Numbered from the stretch's first letter, positions 34,312 to 45,020 are shown. The stretch is 64,000 bases of DNA from Thalassobaculum_A sp040219615 (GCF_040219615.1 NZ_JAVJSE010000029.1:186001-250000), one strand, 5' to 3'. Notes: generated by a model from the letters alone, not told the origin. Made by a program: numbers and translations.

Positions 34312-34497
34312 TCAACCGATCCCGAACGAGGCGCAGAGGGTGATCCACAGGCCGGACAGCTTGTTCGCGGCGACGCTGACCGGGAACACCGCCAACCCGC
34401 CGGCGATCATCAGGCAGAACAGCAGCACCATCACCGCGTCCAGGCGGCGGTCCCTCGACCGACCGGTCCCCGTCTCCTGCCCTGATCGATCCGCCAT
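34312..34497 (-). CDS. small two-helix membrane protein
   Basis: A 61-residue protein with a charged N-terminal 22 residues and hydrophobic segments about 22-40 and 46-60. GGAGAG precedes the ATG at good spacing, which argues it is real. It lies just downstream of the interrupted DadA-like gene on the same strand (15 bases) and convergent with the response regulator. No family is recognised. Confidence 0.5.
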   Translation of the reverse strand: MADRSGQETGTGRSRDRRLDAVMVLLFCLMIAGGLAVFPVSVAANKLSGLWITLCASFGIG

Positions 34498-34512
34498 CGC
34501 CGATCTCTCCGA

Positions 34513-35883
34513 TCATCCGGTCGCGCGGTGCCGGAGCTCCTGCCACCGATCGCCCGCACCATACCATAGATAGGCGCCCGCGAGCGCCAGTCGACGCAGG
34601 GCCGACACCGCGAAGCGCGGCGGCAGCCCCCTCAGCACCGCCGGGACGGCCGGTGCTGCGTCCCCGAGGGCGATGCGGTCGGCCAGGGTCCTGCCGGCCA
34701 TCGGCGCCGCCGCCACCCCGGCGGCGTGATAGCCGAGCGCGTAGTGCACCCCCGGATCGTCGTCCAGGCTGCCGATCGACGGGGCCAGCTTGCGCGACAT
34801 CGCCACCAGCCCGCGCCAGCGGTATTCGACCTCGATCCCGGCCCAGCTCGGGAACAGTTCGCCGAGCCGGCGCTCCATCCAGGCCTGGGTCCGGGCCGCC
34901 GCGTCCGGCGATCCGGCGGTATCGCCGCGCGCGCCGAACAGCAGCCGCCGGTCCGGCAGCAGGCGGTAATAGAACAGCAGCGACCGCGCGTTCACCACGC
35001 CGGTCTCGGTGTGCCAGGACTCCGCCGCCAGTTCGCCGGCGGTCAGCGGCCGCGTCACCAGGATGTTGGAGATCGCCGGCAGCATCCGCGCGTCGAACGC
35101 CGGGTGCAGGCCGTCGGGCGTCCAGCCGTTGGTCGCCACCACCACGTGGCGGACCCGCACCGACGCGCCGCCGGCGGTGACCAGCCGGTGCCCGCCTCCC
35201 TCGCGCTCCCAGCGCACCACCGGGCTGTCGCCGTAGATCCGCGCACCGCGCCGCCGGGCCGCCCGCAGCAGGCCGAGCGCATAGGCCAGCGGATGCAGGG
35301 CGAAGCCGGCGCCGATGTGGACGCCGCCGAACTGCTCGGTGCCGCCATGGCCGATCGCCGCGAACCCGGCGCGGTCGAGGATCCGGACCGGCACGCCGAC
35401 CAGGTCGTTCAGCTGGCGGGCGTTCTCGACCAGGCCCGCCAGCCGGGCCGGATGGTCCGCGACCTCCAGGTTGCCGTCGCCCTGGGCCCGGACGTCGAAG
35501 CCCTCCGCCGCCGGGAGATCGCGCGCCATGTCGCAGCCGGCGATCGCCCAGCGGTATCAGCCGGCGGTCTCTTCGCGGCCCCAGCGCCGGATCATCTGCG
35601 GGATCGAGGCCTTGGCCGGCGGGATGCAGACCAACCCGCCGTTGCGTCCCGACGCGCCCCAGCCCGGCGCCCCGGCGTTCAGCACCACCGCCTCGATGCC
35701 ATGATCGCGCGCCAGATGCAGGGCGCAAGACAGCCCGGTGAAGCCGGCGCCGACGATCGCCACCTCGGCGGTCTCGTCGCCGGCCAGCCGCGGCGCCGCC
35801 GGCCGCTCGACGGTCGCCTCCCAGTAGGACGGCTCGACCCGGTCGTGGCGGTACAACGACGCGTCGAACACCCGGCCGGTCAT
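34513..35883 (-). pseudogene. DadA-like FAD-dependent oxidoreductase interrupted by one in-frame TGA
   Basis: From ATG 35883 the frame encodes residues 1-108, including the FAD motif VAIVGAGFTGLSCALHLARD, then hits TGA at 35559-35557. Translation in the very same frame continues without any indel (YRWAIAGCDMARDLP) to a normal stop at 34513, giving about 455 residues in total. The downstream part keeps all later blocks (NGWTPDGLHPAF, LLFYYRLLPDRRLLFGA, HYALGYHAAGVA) and aligns end to end with the intact paralogue at 25924-27240. The TGA is most simply a CGA-to-TGA nonsense change. The downstream ATG at 35529 would make a protein without FAD-binding region. No sign of selenocysteine machinery or an insertion element. 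Confidence 0.8.
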
Positions 35884-35976
35884 GCGCGCGCAATTCCGCT
35901 GATGCGCGGCCCGCGCGACTCGGCCAGTGTGTCGGGCTGCATCGATCCGGTCCGGGTGGAAGGAACTCCGAGGAGC

Positions 35977-37152
35977 ATGGCACTCGTCCGTGGTTTCGCC
36001 GATCCGGTCGCGGTCCGGTTGGCCCTGTTCTACACCGCCTACTTCGCGGTTGCAGGCGTGATGCTGCCGTACTGGCCGGCCTGGCTGGAAGGGCGCGGGC
36101 TGGACCCGGTGACCATCGGCGCGGTGCTTGCGGTCGGGTTCTGGGTCAAGCTGGCCGCCCAGCCGGCAATGGCGGCGGTCGCCGACGCCACCGGCAGGCT
36201 GCGCGGCCTGGTGATCCTGCTGGCGGCCGGTGCCCTGCTGGTCTACGCCGGCTTCGGCTGGGCCGGGGACCGCTGGCATTATCTCGTGCTGGCGGCCCTC
36301 GCCGGAATCACCATCCAGACCATCATGCCGCTCGGCGAGGCGCTGTCGCTGGCGGAGATCCGCGACCGCGGCCTGGACTACGGCCGGATCCGGATCTGGG
36401 GCTCGGTCGCCTTCATCGCCGCCGCCGCCGCCGGCGGCTGGGCGATCGATCATTTCCGCACCGCGGTCGTCCTGCCGATGGCACTGGCCGCTCTGGTCGC
36501 GCTGGTGGCCGCGGCCGCCTTCCTGCCGCGTCGCCGGGCCCGGGCCGGCCGGCCGTGGTCGTGGTCCGCCGCCGCCCGCCTGGTCGCCGACCGGCGCTTC
36601 CTGGCGTTCGTGGCGGCCGCCGGCGCCGCCCAAGCCAGCCACAGCGTGTTCTACGGCTTCGGCACCATCGCCTGGCGGAAGATCGGCTTCGACGACACCG
36701 TGATCGGCGGGTTGTGGACCATCGGCGTGCTGGCCGAGATCGTGCTGTTCTGGGTGGCCGGCCGGCTCGGCCGGTTCGGCAGTGCCCCGGTCCTGCTGGC
36801 GGTCGCCGGGATCGGCGTGCTGGTGCGCTGGCCGCTGACCGCGATCGCCGACACGGTGGCGGTGGCGGCACCCTTGCAGGTGCTGCACGCCCTGACCTTC
36901 GGGGCCGCCCATCTCGGCGCCATGCGGTTCCTGCAGGACAACGCCCCGCCCGGGCTCGAGGCCACCGCCCAAGCGCTGTACTACGCGCTGGTGACCGGCG
37001 TGCTGATGGGAGTGTGCATGCCGGGCGCCGGGCTGCTGTACGACAGCGTCGGGATCGCCGCCTACCACGCCATGGGGCTGCTGGGCCTGGTCACGCTCGC
37101 GGCGACCGGCCTGCTCGTCCGGTTCAGCCGCCCCGGTGCGCCCGCCGCATGA
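35977..37152 (+). CDS. MFS transporter (MFS_1-like, HcaT-type)
   Basis: A 391-residue inner-membrane permease with twelve helices. The N-terminal helix pattern ALFYTAYFAVAGVMLPYWPAWLEGRGLDPVTIG and the loop RDRGLDYGRIRIWGSVAFI are typical of the nucleoside/phenylpropionate branch of MFS. The substrate is unknown. GAGGAG lies 1-2 bases short of ideal distance before the ATG at 35977. It starts 94 bases from the start of the interrupted oxidoreductase gene on the other strand. Its last 29 bases overlap the 3' end of the convergent yciB. Confidence 0.85.
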   Translation: MALVRGFADPVAVRLALFYTAYFAVAGVMLPYWPAWLEGRGLDPVTIGAVLAVGFWVKLAAQPAMAAVADATGRLRGLVILLAAGALLVYAGFGWAGDRWHYLVLAALAGITIQTIMPLGEALSLAEIRDRGLDYGRIRIWGSVAFIAAAAAGGWAIDHFRTAVVLPMALAALVALVAAAAFLPRRRARAGRPWSWSAAARLVADRRFLAFVAAAGAAQASHSVFYGFGTIAWRKIGFDDTVIGGLWTIGVLAEIVLFWVAGRLGRFGSAPVLLAVAGIGVLVRWPLTAIADTVAVAAPLQVLHALTFGAAHLGAMRFLQDNAPPGLEATAQALYYALVTGVLMGVCMPGAGLLYDSVGIAAYHAMGLLGLVTLAATGLLVRFSRPGAPAA

Positions 37153-37660
37153 TCGGCGCCGCGCCGATCGAGGCGACGACCGCGATCGCGCCCAGGCCGA
37201 GCAGCTTGAAGGTCGCCCAGCTCTCGGTCGACAGCGACCGCCACGCCACCTCGTTGGCCGCGGCCATCACCAAGAAGACTCCCATCCAGTACAGCGTGAG
37301 TTGGCGCCAGCCACGGTCGTCGAGATCCAGCATCGAACCGAGCATGATCTTCAACAGATAGCGGCGCATCAGCAGGCCGACGCCCAGTGCCGCCGCCGAG
37401 AGCAGGCTGGCGACCGTCGGCTTGATCTTGATGAAGAACTCGTCCTCGAAGATCAGGGTGAGGCCGCCGAACACCGAGATCAGCACGGCGCCGATCACCG
37501 GCAGCCAGGGTACCCGGCGCTCCTTGAACATGGCCCAAACGACCGCAGCGACCGTGGCCGCGATCAGGACGCCGGTCGCCACCATGATGTCGTATGCGTA
37601 GTTGCAGGCAACGAACAGGACCAGCGGTCCATATTCGGTCAGCGCACGTGTTCGCGTCAC
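37124..37660 (-). CDS. yciB: inner-membrane septation/intracellular-growth protein YciB
   Basis: A 178-residue membrane protein with five to six helices. It has the family's opening LTEYGPLVLFVACNYAYDIMVATG and the later GGLTLIFEDEFFIKIKPTV and FLVMAAANEVAWR blocks, diagnostic of YciB (IspZ). The protein takes part in envelope integrity and division in enterobacteria. The start is a GTG with AAGGAA upstream. It overlaps the convergent MFS gene by 29 bases and is followed on the same strand side by dusA 20 bases upstream of it. Confidence 0.92.
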   Translation of the reverse strand: MTRTRALTEYGPLVLFVACNYAYDIMVATGVLIAATVAAVVWAMFKERRVPWLPVIGAVLISVFGGLTLIFEDEFFIKIKPTVASLLSAAALGVGLLMRRYLLKIMLGSMLDLDDRGWRQLTLYWMGVFLVMAAANEVAWRSLSTESWATFKLLGLGAIAVVASIGAAPIMRRAHRGG

Positions 37661-37679
37661 CGGGGGTTCCTTTTCGAAT

Positions 37680-38696
<1,017 letters not shown>

Positions 38697-38835
38697 CCAT
38701 GTACGACGTGTGGCGCTTCGGGAAAAGCTCGAACCCCGGCGGTGCCCGCCGGTTGCACGGCACGAAGCGGTTGGCAAGCGCGGCCTGAAGGCCAAAGATC
38801 GCCGCGATCCCCTCCACGACAGCCGGAGTCCCGAC

Positions 38836-39492
38836 ATGCCGACCGTCGCCTGCAACGCCGGCCTGCGCTTCGAGATCGTACCCGCGACCACGGCGCTGCT
38901 CGCGATCGACCTGCAGCGCGACTTCCTGGACCCGGACGGCTTCGTCGCGGCGGCCGGCGACGACGTCTCGGCGATGCGGGCCGTTGTCCCCAACGCGGTG
39001 GCGCTGATCGCCGCCGCGCGCGCCGCCGGCTTGACCCTGCTGCACACCCGCGAGGGCTACGCGCCCGACCTGTCCGACATGCATCCCCTGAAGCGCGAGC
39101 GCGGGGTCGCCGGCCGCGCGGGGCCGCTCGGCCGCTTCCTGATCCGCGGCGAGCCGGGTCACGGCCACATTGCCGAATGCCTGCCCGCGCCGGGCGAGAC
39201 GATCGTCGACAAGCCGGGCTTCGGAAGCTTCTACCGGACCGGCCTCGAGGACCTGCTGCGCGGGCGCGGGATCGAGCGGCTGGTCCTGCTCGGGGTGACC
39301 ACCCAGTGCTGCGTCTCGTCGACCCTGCGGGAGGCGGTCGACCGCGGCTTCCGCTGCCTGGTGGTCGAGGACGCCTGCGCCGCGACCACGCCGGAGCTGC
39401 ACAAGGCCTCGATCGAGCCGATCTACGGCGAGAACAACCTGTTCGGCTGGGTCAGCGATACACGCCGGGTGCTGGCCGCCCTGCGCCGCTGA
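38836..39492 (+). CDS. cysteine hydrolase of the isochorismatase family
   Basis: A 218-residue cytosolic hydrolase. The triad is Asp25 (LLAIDLQRDFL), Lys in VDKPGFGSFY (about 126) and Cys in GVTTQCCVSSTLREA (about 158). Family members cleave isochorismate, nicotinamide, biuret or other amides. The HKASIEPIYGENNLFGWV end resembles the biuret-hydrolase-like branch, but the substrate stays open. It ends just before a hairpin terminator shared with the convergent MucR gene. Confidence 0.85.
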   Translation: MPTVACNAGLRFEIVPATTALLAIDLQRDFLDPDGFVAAAGDDVSAMRAVVPNAVALIAAARAAGLTLLHTREGYAPDLSDMHPLKRERGVAGRAGPLGRFLIRGEPGHGHIAECLPAPGETIVDKPGFGSFYRTGLEDLLRGRGIERLVLLGVTTQCCVSSTLREAVDRGFRCLVVEDACAATTPELHKASIEPIYGENNLFGWVSDTRRVLAALRR

Positions 39493-39512
39493 CCGGACCG
39501 ACGAACGAGCAA

Positions 39513-39540
39513 GGGCGCCACGGCCGAGCCGGTGGCGCCC
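39513..39540. terminator. bidirectional hairpin terminator
   Basis: GGGCGCCAC (39513-39521) pairs perfectly with GTGGCGCCC (39532-39540) around a 10-base loop. It lies between the stops of the isochorismatase-type gene and the convergent mucR-like gene. There is no long T-run, as is usual in such GC-rich genomes. Confidence 0.6.
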
Positions 39541-39582
39541 CTCGTCGTGGACCCGGACTTGCCGGGCCGGTCGACCGAATAC

Positions 39583-40035
39583 TCAGGCCGACTTCTTGCG
39601 GCGCCCGGCCGGCTTGGCGGAAACCTTGCCGAGGCCGATCTTCTTGGCGAACTCCGAACGCTGCTTGGCGTAGTTCGGCGCGACCATCGGATAGCTGGCC
39701 GGCAGCCCCCACTTCGCCCGGTACTCTTCCGGGGTCATGTCGTAGGTCGTCCGCAGATGGCGCTTCAGCATCTTCAGCTGCTTGCCGTCCTCGAGGCAGA
39801 CGATGAATTCCGGCGTCACCGACTTCTTGATCGGCACCGCCGGCTTCAGCGGCTCCGGCTCCGGCTCGTGGGAACCGTCCGACAGCCCCTTCAATGCATC
39901 GTGGACCGTGCTGATGACTTCGGAAATCTGTGTCGCGGGAACGCTGTTGTTCCCGAGATACGCGGCGACCACCTCGGTGGTCATCTTCAGAAGGTCGGAC
40001 GACCCGGCGTTGTCTCGTGATGCTTCGTCAGTCAT
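39583..40035 (-). CDS. MucR/Ros-family transcriptional regulator
   Basis: A 150-residue DNA-binding protein. The N-terminal helix region (LLKMTTEVVAAYLGNNSVPATQISEVI) is the oligomerisation domain. The zinc finger region reads FIVCLEDGKQLKMLKRHLRTTYDMTPEEYRAKWGL, where the second Cys of the classical CxxC is Asp, as in other MucR members. The tail is Lys-rich. MucR proteins bind AT-rich DNA with T-A steps and silence or activate exopolysaccharide, motility and cell-cycle genes, usually repressing themselves. The AT-rich 390 bases upstream fit that. Confidence 0.93.
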   Translation of the reverse strand: MTDEASRDNAGSSDLLKMTTEVVAAYLGNNSVPATQISEVISTVHDALKGLSDGSHEPEPEPLKPAVPIKKSVTPEFIVCLEDGKQLKMLKRHLRTTYDMTPEEYRAKWGLPASYPMVAPNYAKQRSEFAKKIGLGKVSAKPAGRRKKSA

Positions 40036-40424
40036 TTTCTAGTCCCAAGTTTACGATGTCATTCAACCCCCATGCGGTCAAAATTGGCTGGCGTTCGTCA
40101 GTTGTCAAGACACTTTGATTACTAATCACTTTGAAAATTCACTCTTCAAGACCGAACACCTGAAGATAAATCTGTCATCCGCGTCACACATAAGACAAAT
40201 CCGGCAAAATCACATCCAGGGATCACGGGGTCGGCTCGAGCGATGCAGGGTGGAACAATAAAGCATTTGAACGAACTTCATGGTTGCCGAGCGGCGAGTC
40301 CCGCGTCGACGTCGGTAGCACACATTCGATTCGGCTTGTCACTGCCGCGTTCGGTTTGGCCGACTCCGTACGCGAGGACTAGAATGGCGTTGGCAAGCGA
40401 ACCGGGTGAGCGAGGACCTTCGGC
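40036..40424. promoter_or_regulatory. AT-rich divergent regulatory gap between mucR and adenine deaminase
   Basis: This is 389 bases without a credible gene, clearly richer in A and T than the rest of the window, notably 40060-40220 with many T-A steps. Such composition is where MucR proteins bind, so autoregulation is likely. I found no convincing -35/-10 pair, riboswitch or operator palindrome. A 61-codon frame at 40243-40428 looks like chance. Confidence 0.5.
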
Positions 40425-42128
40425 ATGACGATCGACACGCTGGCGCGAGCCATCGACCAGGGCCGTGGTCTGGCCGCCGCCGACCTTGTCCTCAAGGGCG
40501 CGCGGGCCTTCGACCTGGTCACGGGCGAACTGGTGGCGACCGACGTGGCGATCGCCGGCGACCGGATCGTCGGCACCTGCGGCGAATACCGCGGTGCCCG
40601 CGAGATCGACGCCCGCGGCAAAGTGGTCGTTCCCGGCTTCATCGACACCCACCTGCACATCGAGTCCTCGCTGCTGACCCCGCACGAGTTCGACCGCTGC
40701 GTCCTCGGCTACGGCGTGACCACCGCGATCTGCGACCCGCACGAGATCTCCAACGTCCTGGGCGCCGACGGCATCCGGTACTTCCTGGAGTCCGCCCAGG
40801 AGCTGGTGATGGACGTGCGCGTGCAGCTCTCGAGCTGCGTGCCGGCGACCCATCTCGAGACCTCCGGCGCCCGCCTGGAGGCCGGCGACCTGACCCCGTT
40901 CATGGACCACGCCAAGGTCATCGGCCTCGCCGAGTTCATGAACTTCCCCGGCGTGCTGGCCAAGGATCCCGGATGCCTCGCCAAGCTCGACGCCTTCGCC
41001 GGCCGCCATATCGACGGCCACGCCCCGCTGCTGCGTGGCATGGACCTGAACGGCTATCTCGCCGCGGGCATCCGCACCGACCACGAGATCACCAGCGCCG
41101 ACGAAGCTCTGGAGAAGCTGCGCAAGGGCATGCATGTGCTGATCCGCGAGGGCTCGGTCTCCAAGGACCTGCACGCCCTGCTGCCGATCATCACCGAGCG
41201 CCACTCGCCGTTCATCGCGCTGTGCACCGACGACCGCAACCCGCTCGACATCGCCGAGGAAGGCCACCTCGACTTCATGATCCGCACCGCGATCGCCGGC
41301 GGGGCGCCGCCGCTGGCCGCCTACCGGGCCGCCAGCATCTCGGCCGCCCGGGCCTTCGGCTTGGCCGACCGCGGGCTGGTGGCGCCCGGCTGGCGCGCCG
41401 ACCTGGCGATCCTGGACGACCTGGAAAGCTGCCGGGTCTCGACCGTGATCGCCGGCGGACGCCCGGTGGAGCAGCCGCTGTTCGACGCCCGCCGGCCGGT
41501 GGCGCCGGTCGGCCTGACCAGCGTCAAGGCGCGCCGCGTCACGGCCGCCGACCTCGTCGCCCACGGTGCCGGTCCCTCGACCCCGGTGATCGGCGTGGTG
41601 CCCGGCCGCATCATCACCGAGTACCGCCACGCCACCCTGCCCTACCGTGACGGCGCACGGCACGCCGACACCGGCCAGGACGTGGTGAAGGTCGCGGTGG
41701 TCGAGCGCCACGGCAGGAACGGCAACATCGGCGTCGGCTTCGTCCAGGGCTTCGGGCTGAAGCGCGGCGCCATCGCCTCGACCGTCGGCCACGACAGCCA
41801 CAACATCTGCGTGGTCGGGGCCGACGACGAGGACATGGCGGTCGCGGTCAACCGCCTCGGCGAGATCGAGGGCGGCTTCGTGGTGGCGGCCGGCGGCAGG
41901 GTGCTGGCCGAGATCGCGCTGCCGGTCGCCGGGCTGATGAGCCTGCTGACCCACGAGCAGGTACGCGACGCGCTGATCCCGCTGCGCCGGGCCGCGAAGT
42001 CGCTGGGCACGACGCTGCAGGAGCCGTTCCTGCAGGTCGCCTTCCTGCCGCTGCCGGTGATCCCGCACCTGAAGATCACCGACCGCGGCCTGGTCGACGT
42101 CGACCGCTTCGAATTGATCGCCGCCTGA
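40425..42128 (+). CDS. ade: adenine deaminase
   Basis: A 567-residue amidohydrolase-type enzyme that converts adenine to hypoxanthine and ammonia in purine salvage. Metal and active-site motifs are GFIDTHLHIESS, AICDPHEISNVLG, GLAEFMNFPGV, HIDGHAPLL and LCTDDRNP. The C-terminal half has the Ade-specific VGVNR-like block NIGVGFVQGFGLKRGAIASTVGHDSHN. Length matches the family. GAGGAC precedes the ATG. It stands alone, followed by a dispersed repeat. Confidence 0.95.
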   Translation: MTIDTLARAIDQGRGLAAADLVLKGARAFDLVTGELVATDVAIAGDRIVGTCGEYRGAREIDARGKVVVPGFIDTHLHIESSLLTPHEFDRCVLGYGVTTAICDPHEISNVLGADGIRYFLESAQELVMDVRVQLSSCVPATHLETSGARLEAGDLTPFMDHAKVIGLAEFMNFPGVLAKDPGCLAKLDAFAGRHIDGHAPLLRGMDLNGYLAAGIRTDHEITSADEALEKLRKGMHVLIREGSVSKDLHALLPIITERHSPFIALCTDDRNPLDIAEEGHLDFMIRTAIAGGAPPLAAYRAASISAARAFGLADRGLVAPGWRADLAILDDLESCRVSTVIAGGRPVEQPLFDARRPVAPVGLTSVKARRVTAADLVAHGAGPSTPVIGVVPGRIITEYRHATLPYRDGARHADTGQDVVKVAVVERHGRNGNIGVGFVQGFGLKRGAIASTVGHDSHNICVVGADDEDMAVAVNRLGEIEGGFVVAAGGRVLAEIALPVAGLMSLLTHEQVRDALIPLRRAAKSLGTTLQEPFLQVAFLPLPVIPHLKITDRGLVDVDRFELIAA

Positions 42129-42148
42129 CGGGATGGCCCGTCGCGCCG

Positions 42149-42298
42149 TGGTTTCCGGCTCCGTGCCACCTTCGGCCGCCCGGTCCGGAATGACGACAGC
42201 GTGGGAAGATCACCGCCACGTCCTTTCCCGCTTTGTCGTCATTCCGGACGGACGCGCCGCCCTCGGCGCGGCCGAGCCGGAACCCACGAAGCGACGGG
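42149..42298. repeat. dispersed palindromic repeat, copy 4
   Basis: The 340-base gap between ade and the homospermidine synthase gene holds GTGGTTTCCGG...CGGAATGACGAC on the left and GTCGTCATTCCGG...GGAACCCACG on the right, with a 40-base spacer between. The remainder, 42299-42468, shows no gene, promoter or operator that I can recognise apart from the ribosome site of the next gene. Confidence 0.85.
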
Positions 42299-42468
42299 TG
42301 GGCCACGGCGGCGGTCCCATCAATTGAGGACTTGATTTGCCGACCGGCCCGTATCATTGACGGGCCGTTCGACGGCGCGGGGGCGACCTCCGGTCGTCGG
42401 GTCGCCTATCCCGGCAACCACCCCGCACCGCGACGGCGCCGCAGCACCGGCCGCGAGGGAGATCGTTG

Positions 42469-43908
42469 ATGACTGCTCCGTCCCACTGGCCCGTGCACGG
42501 CACCATCGACGGCCCGATTGTGATGATCGGCTTCGGCTCCATCGGCAAGGGCACGCTGCCGCTGATCGAGCGGCATTTCCGCTTCGACCGCGACCGGCTG
42601 GTGGTGATAGACCCGAGCGACGCCGACCGCGCCATCCTGGACGATCGCGGCATCCGCTTCGTCCACGAGGCGGTCACCCGCGACAACTACCGCGAACTTC
42701 TGACCCCGCTGCTGACCGCCGGCAGCGGCCAGGGCTTCTGCGTGAACCTGTCGGTCGATACCTCCTCGCTCGACCTGATGAAGCTCTGCCGCGAACTCGG
42801 CGTGCTCTACATCGACACCGTGGTCGAGCCCTGGCTCGGCTTCTACTTCGACGAGAGCGCCGGCCCGGAGGCCCGCTCGAACTACGCGCTGCGCGAGACC
42901 GTGCAGGCCGAGAAGGCCGCCAGCCCGGGCGGCACCACCGCGGTGTCCTGCTGCGGCGCCAACCCCGGCATGGTCTCCTGGTTCGTCAAGCAGGCGCTGC
43001 TCGACATCGCCCGCGACACCGGTGTGCAGACCGACGTCCCGACCACGCGCGAGGGCTGGGGCCGGCTGATGCAATCGCTCGGCGTCAAGGGCGTGCACAT
43101 CGCCGAGCGCGACACCCAGCGGGTCAAGACCCCGAAGCCGATGGACGTGTTCTGGAACACCTGGTCGGTCGAGGGCTTCCTGTCCGAGGGTTTCCAGCCG
43201 TCCGAGCTCGGCTTCGGGACCCATGAGAAGTGGATGCCGGAGAACGCCCGGCGCCACGCCACCGGCTGCCAGTCGGCGATCTATCTGCTGCAGCCCGGCG
43301 CCAACACCCGGGTGCGGACCTGGTGCCCGACCCCGGGCGCGCAGTACGGCTTCCTGGTGACCCACAACGAGTCGATCTCGATCGCCGACTACTTCACGGT
43401 CGGCGCGCCCGAGGCGCCGGAGTTCCGACCGACCTGCCACTACGCCTACCATCCGTGCAACGACGCGGTGCTGTCGCTGCACGAGCTGTTCGGCCGGGCC
43501 GGCGTGGTGCAGCCGGAGCTGCACGTGCTGAACGAGGACGAGATCGTCGACGGCATCGACGAGCTCGGCGTGCTGCTCTACGGCCACTCGAAGAACGCCT
43601 ACTGGTACGGCTCGCAGCTGTCGATCGAGGAGACCCGCGAGCTGGTGCCGCTGCAGAACGCCACCGGCCTGCAGGTCACCTCGGCGGTGCTGGCCGGCAT
43701 GGTGTGGGCGCTGGAGAACCGCGAGGCCGGCATCGTCGAGGCCGACGAGATGGACTTCGCGCGGTGTCTCGAGGTGCAGCGGCCCTATCTCGGGCCGGTC
43801 AAGGGCTACTACACCGACTGGACGCCGCTGACCGACCGGCCCGGCCTGTTCCCCGAGGACCTTGACACCGCCGACCCCTGGCAGTTCCGCAACGTGCTGG
43901 TGCGCTGA
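42469..43908 (+). CDS. hss: homospermidine synthase
   Basis: A 479-residue NAD-dependent enzyme that joins two putrescines to sym-homospermidine, the main polyamine of many alphaproteobacteria. The N-terminal NAD-binding motif is VMIGFGSIGKGTLPLI. Later family blocks are IDTVVEPWLGFY, SCCGANPGMVSWFVKQALL and the active-site region YGFLVTHNESISIADYF. Length and motif order match bacterial Hss. The ATG at 42469 has GGGAGAT upstream; the adjacent TTG at 42466 is less likely. It stands alone. Confidence 0.95.
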   Translation: MTAPSHWPVHGTIDGPIVMIGFGSIGKGTLPLIERHFRFDRDRLVVIDPSDADRAILDDRGIRFVHEAVTRDNYRELLTPLLTAGSGQGFCVNLSVDTSSLDLMKLCRELGVLYIDTVVEPWLGFYFDESAGPEARSNYALRETVQAEKAASPGGTTAVSCCGANPGMVSWFVKQALLDIARDTGVQTDVPTTREGWGRLMQSLGVKGVHIAERDTQRVKTPKPMDVFWNTWSVEGFLSEGFQPSELGFGTHEKWMPENARRHATGCQSAIYLLQPGANTRVRTWCPTPGAQYGFLVTHNESISIADYFTVGAPEAPEFRPTCHYAYHPCNDAVLSLHELFGRAGVVQPELHVLNEDEIVDGIDELGVLLYGHSKNAYWYGSQLSIEETRELVPLQNATGLQVTSAVLAGMVWALENREAGIVEADEMDFARCLEVQRPYLGPVKGYYTDWTPLTDRPGLFPEDLDTADPWQFRNVLVR

Positions 43909-43950
43909 CGGCGACTGGCGACCGCCCCCGCCGTCCCCATATCCGACGGG

Positions 43951-45003
43951 ATGACCGACAGGCCGCCCGCTTCATCACTGGCCGGGACACCGGACCGCCG
44001 CACGCTGCTCGGCGCCCTGGCGGCCGGCTGTGCCGTAGCCGCCTTCCGCCCCGGCGCCGGCCGCGCGCAGCGTGCCGGCCTGGACACCGTGCGCCGGCGT
44101 GCCCGTGGCTTCGACCAGATGCGTGCCCTGGTGGTCGCCCGCGACGGCGAGATCCTGCTGGCCGAGGCGTTCCGCGGCCCCCCGGTCGACCGGCCGGTCA
44201 ACGTCAAGTCGGTCTCCAAGACGATCGTGGCCAGCCTGGTCGGCGCCGCGATCGATCGCGGGGTACTGGACGGCGTCGACTCGACATTCGCTGCGGTCGC
44301 GCCGTCCCTGGTTCCCCCTGACGCCGACCCGCGGGTGCGCCGGATCACCATCGCCGACCTGCTCACCATGCAGGCCGGGCTCGAGCGCACCTCCGGGCCG
44401 AACTACGGGCGCTGGGTGCAGAGCTCGAACTGGGTGGCCCACGCCCTCAGCCGTCCGTTCGTCGCCGAGCCCGGCGACGGCATGCTGTACTCCACCGGCA
44501 GCTACCATCTGCTGGGCGCGGCGCTGGCGCGGGCGACCGGCCGCAGCCTGCTAGACCTGGCGCGCGACTGGCTCGGCGGTCCGCTCGGCATCGGGATCGC
44601 GCCCTGGACCCGCGACCCGCAGGGCTTCTACATGGGCGGCAACAACATGGCGCTGTCGCCGCTGGCCATGGTCCGGTTCGGCGAGACGTGGCGCGCCGGC
44701 GGCGTGTGGAACGGCGCGCGGGTACTGAGCCGCGACTGGATCGAGGCGTCCTGGACACCGCGTACCACCTCGGTGTTCTCGGGCGACGACTACGGATACG
44801 GCTGGTTCCTGACCCGGGCCGGCGGCCACGACGTCGCTTACGCGCGCGGCTACGGCGGGCAGATGATCTACGTGGTGCCGGGCGCCGGGCTGACGGTGGC
44901 CGTGACCTCCGATTCCACGCAGTCGGCGCGATCCGAGGGCTATGCCGGCGATCTCAAGGCGATGCTGGCCGAGGACATCATCCCGGCGCTGGCAGCCGCC
45001 TGA
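43951..45003 (+). CDS. Tat-exported serine hydrolase (beta-lactamase class C fold)
   Basis: A 350-residue penicillin-binding-protein-fold hydrolase. The N-terminus DRRTLLGALAAGCAVAAF is a twin-arginine-type signal although it has a single RR. The catalytic pair is Ser87-x-x-Lys90 (KSVSKTIVAS), with Tyr180 in MLYSTGSYHLLG and GGQMIY near 300 for the third motif. It would cleave an ester, amide or peptide in the periplasm; beta-lactam hydrolysis is not implied. It is followed by the convergent K+ channel gene 17 bases on. Confidence 0.85.
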   Translation: MTDRPPASSLAGTPDRRTLLGALAAGCAVAAFRPGAGRAQRAGLDTVRRRARGFDQMRALVVARDGEILLAEAFRGPPVDRPVNVKSVSKTIVASLVGAAIDRGVLDGVDSTFAAVAPSLVPPDADPRVRRITIADLLTMQAGLERTSGPNYGRWVQSSNWVAHALSRPFVAEPGDGMLYSTGSYHLLGAALARATGRSLLDLARDWLGGPLGIGIAPWTRDPQGFYMGGNNMALSPLAMVRFGETWRAGGVWNGARVLSRDWIEASWTPRTTSVFSGDDYGYGWFLTRAGGHDVAYARGYGGQMIYVVPGAGLTVAVTSDSTQSARSEGYAGDLKAMLAEDIIPALAAA

Positions 45004-45020
45004 TACCCGGAGGAGGCGCC

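Noticed and set aside
35557..35559. TGA read as selenocysteine in the oxidoreductase
   Set aside because: The site aligns with an ordinary residue in the paralogue, the family has no selenocysteine members that I know, and no hairpin suited to insertion was seen downstream.
40243..40428. 61-codon frame in the mucR-ade gap
   Set aside because: Codon usage is unlike neighbours, it overlaps the ade start, and the region looks regulatory.
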